Assembly (NCBI GenBank): GCA_040754075.1
Contig: JBFMDH010000004.1
Coordinates: 1-64,000 of the forward strand
DNA from: Acidobacteriota bacterium
GTDB lineage: Bacteria > Acidobacteriota > Blastocatellia > UBA7656
Reading direction: 5' to 3'
DNA length: 64,000 nucleotides
Every line of letters begins with the position of its first letter. Positions within the stretch are counted from its first letter, which is position 1. Made by a program: the position numbers and the translations under genes. The notes beneath the pieces were generated by a model, which did not search any database, was not told the origin of the DNA, and saw nothing but the letters and a program-made list of their open reading frames with translations. This document shows, piece by piece, positions 27,094-36,638 of this stretch.

Positions 27094-27783
27094 ATCTTCA
27101 GCCATGCCGCGACCATATTTCATGCTATGACGAACGCCGGCTTCGCGATGCGCGAGTCCGTATTCGATAGACTGGCGTAGCAAATCGGAAATTTTTTGAA
27201 TGGTTTCCTGCCCCAGCGATTTTTTAATCGCGTTGCCGCCAAGCGGCAACGGCAAGCCGGTCTCTTCCATCCACCATTCGCCGAGGTCGATGATTTTATG
27301 AAAGCCCCGCGCTTTGTACGTGAGTTGCCCTTCGTGAATCAATAACCCGGCTTCGACCTCGCCGCTTTCAACTGCATCCATGATTTTATCGAAAGGGATT
27401 TCAACGGTTTTCACTGCGCCCAAACACAAGCGCAAAGCGAGCGCCGAGGTGGTCATTTTGCCTGCAACTGCGATGGTTTTGCTTTTCGCTTCATCAACCG
27501 TCAGGGGATTTTTTGAAATCAGTAGCGGTCCATAATTATCGCCCATCGAGGCGCCCGAAGTGAGCAGCGCATAATCTTTCAAAACATAGGCGTAAGTGTG
27601 TATCGACACGGCTGTGACATCCAATTCAGCTTTCAGGGCGCGGTGATTGAGGGTTTCAATGTCTTCGATAATATGACGAAAAGTTAAATTGCCGGTATCG
27701 ATTTTATCTGCCGCGAGGGCATAAAACATGAAGGCATCGTCCGGGTCAGGACTATGCCCCAGGGTGATTTCTCTCTTTTCCAT
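26950..27783 (-). CDS. mqnD: 1,4-dihydroxy-6-naphthoate synthase (futalosine pathway)
   Basis: MqnD converts cyclic dehypoxanthine futalosine to dihydroxynaphthoate for menaquinone. The 277-residue product starts REITLGHSPDPDDAFMFYAL, the MqnD/MqnA-type opening, has VSIHTYAYVLKDYALLTSGASMGD, and GLLIHEGQLTYKARGFHKI, as in the periplasmic-binding-protein-like family. MqnD is preferred to MqnA because of the HSPDPDDAFMFYAL motif; other mqn genes are not in the window. The Shine-Dalgarno is 24 bases away, with a hairpin between (see 27784-27813). Confidence 0.85.
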   Translation of the reverse strand: MEKREITLGHSPDPDDAFMFYALAADKIDTGNLTFRHIIEDIETLNHRALKAELDVTAVSIHTYAYVLKDYALLTSGASMGDNYGPLLISKNPLTVDEAKSKTIAVAGKMTTSALALRLCLGAVKTVEIPFDKIMDAVESGEVEAGLLIHEGQLTYKARGFHKIIDLGEWWMEETGLPLPLGGNAIKKSLGQETIQKISDLLRQSIEYGLAHREAGVRHSMKYGRGMAEDLTDTFVGMYVNDLTIDYGERGRQAVQLLLERAYKAGIIPSPVELEFA

Positions 27784-27813
27784 TTAATCAATCGCGCCGA
27801 AGCGCATCTCCTT
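27784..27813 (-). promoter_or_regulatory. Shine-Dalgarno with UUCG hairpin before mqnD
   Basis: Minus strand: AAGGAG at 27813-27808, then the perfect hairpin GCGC-TTCG-GCGC (27805-27794) with a UUCG tetraloop, then 10 bases to the ATG at 27783. Without the hairpin the spacing is 24 bases, too long; folding it out leaves about 12. This is a possible structured ribosome-binding site. Confidence 0.5.
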
Positions 27814-27864
27814 AATAATGAGTCGGAGTTTTCAGAGTAACTCCGCGAGTAATTGTAAATTGGC

Positions 27865-27886
27865 ACTATAGCCAGCAGCAGGTAGC

Positions 27887-27894
<8 letters not shown>
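27865..27894 (-). promoter_or_regulatory. mqnD promoter, overlapping eno promoter
   Basis: On the minus strand -35 TTGCGA (27894-27889), 18-base spacer, -10 TATAGT (27870-27865). Its -35 shares bases with the -35 of the eno promoter on the other strand. Confidence 0.5.
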
Positions 27895-29287
<1,393 letters not shown>

Positions 29288-29288
<1 letters not shown>

Positions 29289-29352
29289 GGAGGTGAAAAG
29301 GTGAAGAGGGGAAATGTGCGATCTCTCCCTTTCTCCTTTTCTCCCTTTCTTC
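29288..29352. repeat. Purine/pyrimidine inverted array, eno-GNAT spacer
   Basis: GGAGGTGAAAAGGTGAAGAG (29289-29308) faces TCTCCCTTTCTCCTTTTCTC (29324-29343). The units are 7-8 bases; several pairs rely on G-T. It starts at the eno stop codon and could serve as its transcript 3' end. The sister array is at 30217-30306. Confidence 0.65.
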
Positions 29353-29383
29353 TGTTCAGTGTCTCTGTGGTTAAAATATCTTC

Positions 29384-30214
29384 ATGTTATTTTTGGATTT
29401 AAAACTTGCTGAGCGCCTTGAAGACAGCGATTCGCTGATGAACGTGGCGTATGCGAAAGCGGTTGAGCGATTGCAACCGCAACTCAGCCCCGCTTACGCA
29501 TTCTTTTCCGGCGGCAGTGTGGTCTATGCGGGAAAGAACAACCCTCTGAGCCGCGCCGTCGGGTTTGGACTACGCGGACAAGTTGCGGAAGAGGATTTGG
29601 AGTTCATCGAAGATTTTTATCGCAGCCGCGATTCGATGACCCAGATTGACCTTTGTCCATTGGCGCATTCGTCACTGATGCACCTGCTTGGCGAACGCAA
29701 CTATCAGTTTGGCGAATTCATCAACACCTGGATTCTGGAACTCGCCAGGTTGCAATTGCCGGACAGCCTGCCTGGTGTTGAAGTTCGTGAGGCGCGAGAA
29801 AGCGAGGGCCGCATCTGGATGGAGACCGTCAAATATGGCTTTTCAACGGTTGAGGAATCCGCAGCAATTCCGATTGAATTTTTCGAGCCGTTTTTGCAAA
29901 TGCCTAACACCCATTGTTTCATCGCCTGGATTGATGGACAGGCGGCGGGTGCAGGGACGGTTGCCATCAATGATGGCATCGCTTCGCTTTTTGGCACCAG
30001 CACGCTCACCCGGTTTCGCAATCGCGGCGCGCAATCAGCTTTATTGCGAGCGCGGTTGCGACTGGCGCTTGAACTCAACTGTGAATTAGCGATGGTTGGC
30101 ACCACGCCCGGCAGCGGTTCGCAACGCAATGTCGAACGCGCGGGTTTTCGCCTCGCTTACACCAAAGCGCAAATGGTCAAAGGTTGGGACTCGATTGCCT
30201 TTGGCGGCGTCTAA
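29384..30214 (+). CDS. GNAT-family N-acetyltransferase
   Basis: The 276-residue product has an N-terminal half of unknown fold (ending near residue 125) and a C-terminal GNAT domain with AAGAGTVAINDGIASLFGTST, the acetyl-CoA loop-like RFRNRGAQSALLRARL (residues 212-227) and GSGSQRNVERAGFRLAYTKAQM. Acceptor substrate unknown. It has no strong Shine-Dalgarno. Flanking arrays on both sides share the GAGGTGA unit. Confidence 0.8.
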   Translation: MLFLDLKLAERLEDSDSLMNVAYAKAVERLQPQLSPAYAFFSGGSVVYAGKNNPLSRAVGFGLRGQVAEEDLEFIEDFYRSRDSMTQIDLCPLAHSSLMHLLGERNYQFGEFINTWILELARLQLPDSLPGVEVREARESEGRIWMETVKYGFSTVEESAAIPIEFFEPFLQMPNTHCFIAWIDGQAAGAGTVAINDGIASLFGTSTLTRFRNRGAQSALLRARLRLALELNCELAMVGTTPGSGSQRNVERAGFRLAYTKAQMVKGWDSIAFGGV

Positions 30215-30216
30215 AG

Positions 30217-30306
30217 ATGAAGAGGTGAAAAGGTGTGGAGGTGAAGAGGTGAATAGGCAAATATCAACCTGTCAGCTTTTCACCTCTTCACCCCGTCACC
30301 TCTTCA
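30217..30306. repeat. Inverted heptamer array (GAGGTGA type), GNAT-rsgA spacer
   Basis: Left arm 30217-30253 is GAAGAGGTGAAAAGGTG, GGAGGTGAAGAGGTGAA. Right arm 30277-30306 has TTTTCACCTCTTCACCCCGT and CACCTCTTCA. Over 20 pairs are possible. The same unit is used at 29288-29352. Confidence 0.85.
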
Positions 30307-30321
30307 TTGTTCAAAGAAGCT

Positions 30322-31392
30322 ATGCCTGATTTACAACACCTCGGTTGGAATGAATTTTTTGTCGACGCCTTTGAGCCGTACAAAGCGCAGGGCTTTACGG
30401 TTGGTCGCGTCGCTTTGGAGCATCGCGGTCAGTATCGCATCTTTGCCGAGGAGGGCGAATTTCAGGCGGAAATCATCGGGCGAATTCGTTATGAAGCCTT
30501 GAGTCGCGCCGATTTCCCTGCGGTTGGTGACTGGGTAGTAGTGAATCTCCTGCCCGATGAACAGCGCGCTTTTATTCACGCCGTCTTGCCGCGCTTCTCA
30601 AAATTTTCACGTCGCGCACCGGGTCGCGATGCCGAAGAACAGATTGTTGCCACCAATGTCGATACGGTTTTTCTGGTGCAGGCATTGAATAGTGATTTTA
30701 ATTTGCGACGGCTTGAACGCTACCTGGTGGTGGCGCGCGAAAGCGGCGCAAGCCCGGTGATTATTTTGAACAAAGCCGATTTATGCGAAGACCTTGAGAA
30801 GACTAAACAGGAGGTTGAGCAGGTGGCAATGGGGGGGGCAGTTCACACCCTGAGCGCCAAATTCAATCAAGGTATCGAACAACTGCGTCCCTATTTGAGC
30901 GTCGGACATACGATTGCCTTCTTAGGTTCATCGGGCGTCGGCAAATCGACCTTGATTAACCGACTGATGGGCGTTGAAAAACAGAAAGTCAAAGAAGTTC
31001 GCGAAACCGACGATAAAGGGCGTCACACGACGACCCACCGCGAGTTGATTGTCTTGCCCGAAGGCGGATTGTTGATTGATACGCCGGGAATGCGCGAGTT
31101 GCAGTTGTGGGATGCAAGCGAAGGCTTGACCGATAACTTTTCCGACATCGAAGCGATTGCCGAAGGGTGTCAGTTCAACGATTGCAAACATGAGCGCGAG
31201 CCGAATTGCGCAGTGAAAGAAGCCCTAAGCGACGGCACGCTTGATGCGGCGCGATTTGAAAATTATAAGAAGATGCAAAAAGAGTTGGCGTACCTCGCAA
31301 CTCAGACCGATAAACGCCTGGAACTTGAACGCAAAGAGAAGTGGAAAAAGATTCATAAAACCATGAATCGCATGAAGCCTAAACGGAGTTAG
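30322..31392 (+). CDS. rsgA: Ribosome small-subunit-dependent GTPase A
   Basis: RsgA is a circularly permuted GTPase assisting late 30S maturation. Start at the ATG at 30322 gives 356 residues (a TTG five codons earlier lies in the repeat arm). Order: OB-fold domain (about 35-105), G4 LNKADL, G1 GSSGVGKST at residues 202-210, GHTTTHREL-like switch, G3 DTPGMRELQ, and the zinc set CQFNDCKHEREPNCAV. All motifs intact. Confidence 0.95.
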   Translation: MPDLQHLGWNEFFVDAFEPYKAQGFTVGRVALEHRGQYRIFAEEGEFQAEIIGRIRYEALSRADFPAVGDWVVVNLLPDEQRAFIHAVLPRFSKFSRRAPGRDAEEQIVATNVDTVFLVQALNSDFNLRRLERYLVVARESGASPVIILNKADLCEDLEKTKQEVEQVAMGGAVHTLSAKFNQGIEQLRPYLSVGHTIAFLGSSGVGKSTLINRLMGVEKQKVKEVRETDDKGRHTTTHRELIVLPEGGLLIDTPGMRELQLWDASEGLTDNFSDIEAIAEGCQFNDCKHEREPNCAVKEALSDGTLDAARFENYKKMQKELAYLATQTDKRLELERKEKWKKIHKTMNRMKPKRS

Positions 31393-31457
31393 CAAACATC
31401 GCGGGAATTCAAATCGCGACCAAACCGTTGCGTCGCTTCATTATCAATCAGAAATCA

Positions 31458-32399
31458 ATGATAGACCACGACCGCTTATTTAAAGAATTAATCTCGACCT
31501 TCTTTTTTGAGTTCATCGACCTCTTTTTGCCTGAGATGCGTCAATACCTCCATCGTGAAGGCATCTCCTTTCTCGATAAAGAGGTTTTTACGGACGTAAC
31601 GACGGGCGACCGTCACGAAGCGGATTTGGTTGCTAAAGCGCGGTTCAAAAATTCTGAGGTCTTCTTTCTGATTTTAATCGAGCATCAAGGGCGTGCCGAA
31701 AGCGAATTCGGACGGCGGTTGTTTCGCTATTTTGCCCGGCTTTATGAAAAGTTCGCGTTGCCGGTTTATCCGATAGTCATTTTTTCTTACGATAAACCCA
31801 AGCGCCCGGAGCCGAATGTGCATCGTGTGGCATTTCCCAACAAGGTTGTATTAGAGTTTAACTACGAGGTGATTCAGTTGAACCGTTTGCATTGGCGCGA
31901 TTATTTGCGGCAGGAAAACCCTGTGGCAAGCGCCCTGATGGCGAAGATGGGAATGCAAGCCGCAGAACGCCCTCGCGTGAAGATGGAATGTTTGCGGTTG
32001 TTGGCGACCTTGAAATTAAACCGTGCAAAGATGCAAATGATTTCGGGGTTTATTGATACTTATTTGAAATTGAGCCGCGAAGAAGAAGTGGTTTTTCAAA
32101 AAGTGGTAGCAACCATAGGGCAAAAGGAGCAAAAGGAAGTTATGGAAATTGTGACCAGTTGGATGCAACAGGGATTGCAACAGGGATTGCAACAGGGATT
32201 GCAACAGGGCAAGTTGGAAGGCAGCGTGACGCTGGTTTTACGGCAGTTGAATCGCCGTGTTGGCGCAATCAGCAAACGCGCGCAACAACGCATCAAGAAA
32301 CTTCCGATTGCGAAATTGGAAGAACTGGCGGAAGCCTTGCTGGATTTCAATTCGACAAAAGATTTGACGCGCTGGTTGGACAAGCATGCCGGTAAATGA
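31458..32399 (+). CDS. Rpn-family PD-(D/E)XK nuclease with DUF4351-like C-terminus
   Basis: Start at the ATG 31458 gives 313 residues beginning IDHDRLFKELISTFFFEFID, the Rpn/transposase-31-like opening. The nuclease domain shows DVTTGDRHEADLVAKARF and FFLILIEHQGRAESEFGRRL (possible D..(x)..E-x-Q core). Residues about 235-250 are a QQGL repeat coded by a 12-bp tandem repeat. The C-terminus (LVLRQLNRRVGAISKRAQQR) resembles DUF4351. Rpn proteins are linked with recombination or phage defence; role here is unknown. The end overlaps the methyltransferase gene by 14 bases. Confidence 0.82.
   Translation: MIDHDRLFKELISTFFFEFIDLFLPEMRQYLHREGISFLDKEVFTDVTTGDRHEADLVAKARFKNSEVFFLILIEHQGRAESEFGRRLFRYFARLYEKFALPVYPIVIFSYDKPKRPEPNVHRVAFPNKVVLEFNYEVIQLNRLHWRDYLRQENPVASALMAKMGMQAAERPRVKMECLRLLATLKLNRAKMQMISGFIDTYLKLSREEEVVFQKVVATIGQKEQKEVMEIVTSWMQQGLQQGLQQGLQQGKLEGSVTLVLRQLNRRVGAISKRAQQRIKKLPIAKLEELAEALLDFNSTKDLTRWLDKHAGK
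32166..32210 (+). repeat. 12-bp tandem repeat inside the Rpn-like gene
   Basis: CAACAGGGATTG is repeated three times exactly (32166-32201) plus a partial copy CAACAGGGC (32202-32210). Each unit encodes Gln-Gln-Gly-Leu (written in frame), so changes in copy number would keep the frame. Confidence 0.97.
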
Positions 32400-32967
32400 A
32401 GTGGTACAGCAAACCATTGCGCCGCGCATTCTCGACATCGGGTGCGGAGCGAATAAAGTCGCGGGCGCGATTGGTATGGATATTAACCCGCGAACGGCAG
32501 CCGATGTGATTCATGATTTGGATGAGTTGCCCTATCCGTTTGAAGCTGATTCCTTCGATGAAATCATCGGACGTCATGTCATCGAACACGTCAAAGACCC
32601 GCTTGCGGTCATGTGCGAATTGCATCGCATCACCAGAGCCGGCGGGATTGTCAAACTCGTCGCGCCGCATTGGACGAATCCCGATTTTGCGACCGACTTG
32701 ACGCATCGCAATCATTTGAACAGTTATTCGTTTCGCAATCTGACCGCAGACCGCGCCGTGTTTGAGTTCTATACCGACGCGCGATTCAAACAAAAACTGG
32801 TGCGGGTGACGGTGTTGAATCTGTGGCATCTCTTCGGGCTTGAATGGTTCATCAATCTCGATAACCGCTATCCGCAGATGCGCTTCATTCGCAAATTCTG
32901 GGAGCAGTATTTGAATGCCGTGATGCGCGGCAAAGAAATTTATTTTGAACTGGAAGTTATCAAGTAA
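32386..32967 (+). CDS. Class I SAM-dependent methyltransferase
   Basis: The 193-residue product has [20 protein letters not shown] (SAM-binding motif I with the acidic residue D after it), a second motif [19 protein letters not shown] and [13 protein letters not shown]. It matches the methyltransferase-11-type fold. Substrate unknown. It overlaps the preceding Rpn-like gene by 14 bases and is followed after 11 bases by gpmI. Confidence 0.85.
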   Translation: MPVNEVVQQTIAPRILDIGCGANKVAGAIGMDINPRTAADVIHDLDELPYPFEADSFDEIIGRHVIEHVKDPLAVMCELHRITRAGGIVKLVAPHWTNPDFATDLTHRNHLNSYSFRNLTADRAVFEFYTDARFKQKLVRVTVLNLWHLFGLEWFINLDNRYPQMRFIRKFWEQYLNAVMRGKEIYFELEVIK

Positions 32968-32978
32968 GGGAGAAGGTT

Positions 32979-34526
32979 TTGAGTAATATTAAAAATGCGC
33001 CGGTGGCGCTGATTATTCTTGATGGTTTTGGTTATTCACCGAAACGCGAAGGCAATGCGATTGCTCTCGCCCGCGCGCCGCATTTCGCCGATTGGATGAA
33101 TAACTATCCGCACACCTTGATTGACGGGTCAGGTCATTCGGTCGGTTTACCTAACGGTCAGATGGGCAATAGCGAAGTCGGACACCTGAATATGGGCGCG
33201 GGGCGCATTGTGCGAATGGATATTTCGCGCATCGATTATGCCATTGAAACCGGCGAGTTTTTTAGCAATCCCGCTCTGGTGAACGCCATGAATCACGCGC
33301 TTGAAAACCAATCGGCTTTGCATTTGATGGGATTGGTGTCCGAAGGCGGCGTACATTCGTGGCATGAACACCTTTACGCCTTGCTGCGGATGGCAAAGCA
33401 AAAAGGCGTCGAGCGCGTCTTTATTCACGCCTTTCTCGATGGACGCGATACCGCGCCGACTTCGGGCGCAGGCTATGTTGCCAATCTCGAAGCCCGGATG
33501 CGCGAATATCAAATCGGAAAAATCGCCACGGTCATCGGGCGTTACTATGCGATGGATAGAGACAAACGCTGGGAGCGAACTGAAAAAGCTTATCGTTTGC
33601 TGGTTCGCGGCGAAGGTCGCGCAAGAGAGAATGCCGTTGAAGCGATTCGCGAATACTACAACGAAAACATCACAGACGAATTCATGCTGCCGATAGTGCT
33701 GACGAATGCCGATGGCTCGCCGGTAGCGACGATTAAAAATAACGACAGCCTTATCTTTTTCAATTTCCGTGCCGACCGCGCGCGGCAAATCACTCGCGCC
33801 TTCACCGAAGAAAATTTCGACGGTTTCGATGTGAGCGACCGCCCGCGAGTTTCATACACCTGCATGACGCAATACAATCAGGCGTTCGGTTTGCCCGTAG
33901 CCTTTGCGCCCGAATCGCACGAAGAAATCCTCGCCGATGTTTTTGCCGATGCCGGTTTGAAAAACCTGCGCATTGCCGAAACCGAAAAATATGCGCACGT
34001 GACGTTCTTTTTTAACGGCGGCGTCGAAAAAGAATTTCCCGGCGAAGAGCGCATTTTGATTCCTTCGCCGAAAGTGGCAACCTACGATTTACAGCCGGAA
34101 ATGAGCGCCTTTCAACTCACGGATACGCTGGTGAAAGAAATTAACCGCAACAAGTATGATTCGTTCATCATCAATTATGCGAATGCCGATATGGTCGGGC
34201 ACACGGGCTACCTTGATGCGGCAATCAAGGCGGTGGAAACCCTGGATGATTGCGTGAGTCGTGTCGTCAATGCCATTCGCGCCAAAGGCGGCACGGTAAT
34301 TATCACCGCAGACCACGGCAATGTTGAGCAGATGATCGACCCTGTGACCGGCGCGCCGCACACCGCACATACGACCAACCTGGTGCCATTTGTCATGGTT
34401 GATGAATTTCGCGGCAGACTGCGCGAAGGCGGTTCATTACAGGATGTCGCGCCGACGATTTTGGGACTCTTGGGACTACCGCAACCCAAGCAGATGACCG
34501 GGCGTGACCTTCGCATTGCGGATTGA
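32979..34526 (+). CDS. gpmI: 2,3-bisphosphoglycerate-independent phosphoglycerate mutase
   Basis: GpmI interconverts 3- and 2-phosphoglycerate using two manganese ions. The 515-residue product has [20 protein letters not shown] with the metal-binding Asp, [20 protein letters not shown] with the phosphoserine nucleophile region (SEVGH), [11 protein letters not shown], and the C-terminal phosphatase-like ligands [12 protein letters not shown] and [10 protein letters not shown]. The start is TTG at 32979 after GGGAGAAGG. Length is typical (about 510). Confidence 0.96.
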   Translation: MSNIKNAPVALIILDGFGYSPKREGNAIALARAPHFADWMNNYPHTLIDGSGHSVGLPNGQMGNSEVGHLNMGAGRIVRMDISRIDYAIETGEFFSNPALVNAMNHALENQSALHLMGLVSEGGVHSWHEHLYALLRMAKQKGVERVFIHAFLDGRDTAPTSGAGYVANLEARMREYQIGKIATVIGRYYAMDRDKRWERTEKAYRLLVRGEGRARENAVEAIREYYNENITDEFMLPIVLTNADGSPVATIKNNDSLIFFNFRADRARQITRAFTEENFDGFDVSDRPRVSYTCMTQYNQAFGLPVAFAPESHEEILADVFADAGLKNLRIAETEKYAHVTFFFNGGVEKEFPGEERILIPSPKVATYDLQPEMSAFQLTDTLVKEINRNKYDSFIINYANADMVGHTGYLDAAIKAVETLDDCVSRVVNAIRAKGGTVIITADHGNVEQMIDPVTGAPHTAHTTNLVPFVMVDEFRGRLREGGSLQDVAPTILGLLGLPQPKQMTGRDLRIAD

Positions 34527-34613
34527 GAATTGCGGGGACAGGCTGAGGACTTTTGCGGATTAAACGTTCCGAATTAAGTGTGTGTTATCATCATTGCAAA
34601 AGGAGGCTGAGCG

Positions 34614-34898
34614 ATGGGGAATTTGCCATTAACACCTGAACTGGCGAAACAGATTCTTGCCGAAGCCGCGGCGCGCGGACTCTCAGTCGAAGCCTTGCTT
34701 GAATCGGTGATTGAAAAAAATCGTGATGCGCTTGATGAAGATGAAGAAACCCATTTTCAACGTCGGGCGACTTCTGAGGAGTGGATAAAGGCTTTGCGAG
34801 AATTTGCACAGAACTTTCCACAAAAGGCTCCTCCTTTGTCCGATTATGCCGTTAGCCGAGAGAGCATTTATGCGGAAAGAGAAGAGCGCCAGTTATGA
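34614..34898 (+). CDS. Putative VapB-type antitoxin
   Basis: The 94-residue, acidic, helical protein (LSVEALLESVIEKNRDALDE) is encoded directly before a PIN-domain protein and overlaps it by 4 bases (ATGA), the typical antitoxin-toxin arrangement. A strong AAAGGAGG precedes the ATG. The N-terminal helix might form a ribbon-helix-helix DNA-binding part; this is inference from position and composition, not a clear family match. Confidence 0.6.
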   Translation: MGNLPLTPELAKQILAEAAARGLSVEALLESVIEKNRDALDEDEETHFQRRATSEEWIKALREFAQNFPQKAPPLSDYAVSRESIYAEREERQL

Positions 34899-35341
34899 GT
34901 TATGTGCTTGATACGAATGTTCTATTGCGGTTTGTTCAGCTTGGACATCCCATGCAAGAAGATTCCGAAAAGGCTATAGAAACGCTCCGCCAAAATGGTG
35001 AAGCCCTTTATCTCTTACCACAAAACCTCATTGAGTTTTGGGCGGTGGCAACGCGCCCGCATGCTTACAATGGTTTGAATTTAACTTTTGATGAAGCCGC
35101 ACAACAATTAACCAATCTGAAAAGTTTATTCCTACTTCACCTTGATAAACCATCCATTTATGCAGAGTGGGAAAGCCTCATCACACAATATCAAGTTAAG
35201 GGAAGACAGGTACACGATGCGCGAATCGTTGCCGCCATGAACGTTCATACGATTGCTAATCTGCTCACCTTTAATACCGATGATTTTAAACGTTATACGG
35301 AAATCAACGCGGTTGATCCGCGAGAGATTACCAAACCATAA
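34895..35341 (+). CDS. PIN-domain protein, putative VapC-type toxin
   Basis: The 148-residue product starts SYVLDTNVLLRFVQLGHP, with the first PIN aspartate in LDTNVLL. A QNLIEFWAVATRP segment carries the glutamate, and GRQVHDARIVAAMNVHTI carries the later acidic residues (HDARIV), followed by LLTFNTDDFKRY, all as in PIN nucleases. Cleavage of tRNA or rRNA is the usual activity of VapC; target unknown here. Co-transcribed with the upstream antitoxin-like gene. Confidence 0.85.
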   Translation: MSYVLDTNVLLRFVQLGHPMQEDSEKAIETLRQNGEALYLLPQNLIEFWAVATRPHAYNGLNLTFDEAAQQLTNLKSLFLLHLDKPSIYAEWESLITQYQVKGRQVHDARIVAAMNVHTIANLLTFNTDDFKRYTEINAVDPREITKP

Positions 35342-35359
35342 ATTGATTCAGGAGAATTC

Positions 35360-36415
35360 ATGAAAGTTGGACTCGTAGGGTTTGCCGGGTCAGGCAAAAC
35401 CACCATTTTTAATACGCTCACCGGACTTGAAGCCGAAGTCGGCGGTTACGGCGCAAAAGAAAAAGCCAATGTCGGCGTTATCAAAGTACCCGATGAACGC
35501 ATTGATAAACTCGCAGAACTGTTTAACCCCAAGAAAAAAACTTACGCGGAAATCAGTTTCGTTGATGTCGCCGGTTCGCAAAGCGATGACCGCTCGGAAT
35601 CGGGACTGGACGCAAAAATCGTCCAGCACATACGCGAAGTCGAAGCCCTGGTTCATGTGGTTCGCGCCTTTGATAATCCGATGCTGATGCAACCGGCAGA
35701 CGCGATACGCGACATCAACAGTTTTGATACGGAACTGTTGCTCACAGACCTCGTGCAAATTGAAAACCGCATTGCCCGACTCAAAAAAGAAAAAGACGCA
35801 GACCGCGAGCGCGAACTCTTTGAACGCCTGAAAGCGGCGCTCGAAGAGGAAAAATTGTTGCGCGATGTTGAGTTCACACCCGAAGAATTGCAACTGATGG
35901 CGGGATTCCGATTTTTGAGTTTGAAGCCCGTGATGTTGCTTTTAAATGTTGATGAATCGCAAGCCGCAAGCGAGCCGCCCGCTGAAGTCAAAGCCTTAGC
36001 GGAAGCGAAAAATCTCAAATTGATTCAAATGGCTGGCAAAGCCGAAATGGAAATCGCTCAACTCGACACAGAAGAACAGCAGATGTTTCTCAGCGATTTG
36101 GGAATTAAAGAACCGGCGCGTGACCGCTTCATTCATGCGGCGTATGAGCTGTTGGATTTAATCAGCTTCTTAACCGCAGGCGAAGATGAATGCCGCGCCT
36201 GGACGATTAAACGGGGACTCAATGCACAGAAAGCCGCCGGGAAAATTCATTCCGATATTGAACGCGGCTTCATTCGCGCAGAGGTCGCGCGCATCGAAGA
36301 TTTGCTCGAATATAAATCGGAAGCCAAGTGTCGCGAACACGGCAAACTCAAACTCGAAGGCAAAGAGTACATCGTGCAGGACGGCGACGTGATTCATTAC
36401 CGGTTTAATGTTTAA
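35360..36415 (+). CDS. ychF: Redox-regulated ATPase YchF
   Basis: YchF/OLA1 is an Obg-related P-loop NTPase that binds ribosomes and hydrolyses ATP. The 351-residue product has the G1 loop GFAGSGKTTIF near residues 7-17, DVAGSQ as G3, LLNVDES as the altered G4 (NVDE in place of NKxD, giving ATP preference) and a C-terminal TGS domain with GEDECRAWTIKRG. It is slightly shorter than E. coli YchF (363). A CAGGAGAATTC Shine-Dalgarno precedes the ATG. Confidence 0.92.
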   Translation: MKVGLVGFAGSGKTTIFNTLTGLEAEVGGYGAKEKANVGVIKVPDERIDKLAELFNPKKKTYAEISFVDVAGSQSDDRSESGLDAKIVQHIREVEALVHVVRAFDNPMLMQPADAIRDINSFDTELLLTDLVQIENRIARLKKEKDADRERELFERLKAALEEEKLLRDVEFTPEELQLMAGFRFLSLKPVMLLLNVDESQAASEPPAEVKALAEAKNLKLIQMAGKAEMEIAQLDTEEQQMFLSDLGIKEPARDRFIHAAYELLDLISFLTAGEDECRAWTIKRGLNAQKAAGKIHSDIERGFIRAEVARIEDLLEYKSEAKCREHGKLKLEGKEYIVQDGDVIHYRFNV

Positions 36416-36582
36416 TTGGGGACGCAACAAAAGCTGAATGGCGAAATAAAAGAAGTGACTTTTAGGTTAAGGCTTGTTATTTTGAAAGTCGCTCACCTAT
36501 CAAAATCTTTCCCCCAGAGATTGAAATAAAACCAGTGGGAAAATCTGTCTTTTCGTAAACCAAAAGCCAGTCGGGCAATGCC

Positions 36583-36610
36583 TTGACCCCGGCAGTGTGT
36601 AACCTATGAC
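36583..36610 (+). promoter_or_regulatory. Promoter of the metalloprotease gene
   Basis: -35 TTGACC (36583-36588), 16-base spacer, -10 TATGAC (36605-36610), about 28 bases before the ATG. GGAG precedes the start codon at 36639. Confidence 0.55.
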
Positions 36611-36638
36611 CATATTTTCTAATTGGAGTTAAGCAGTA

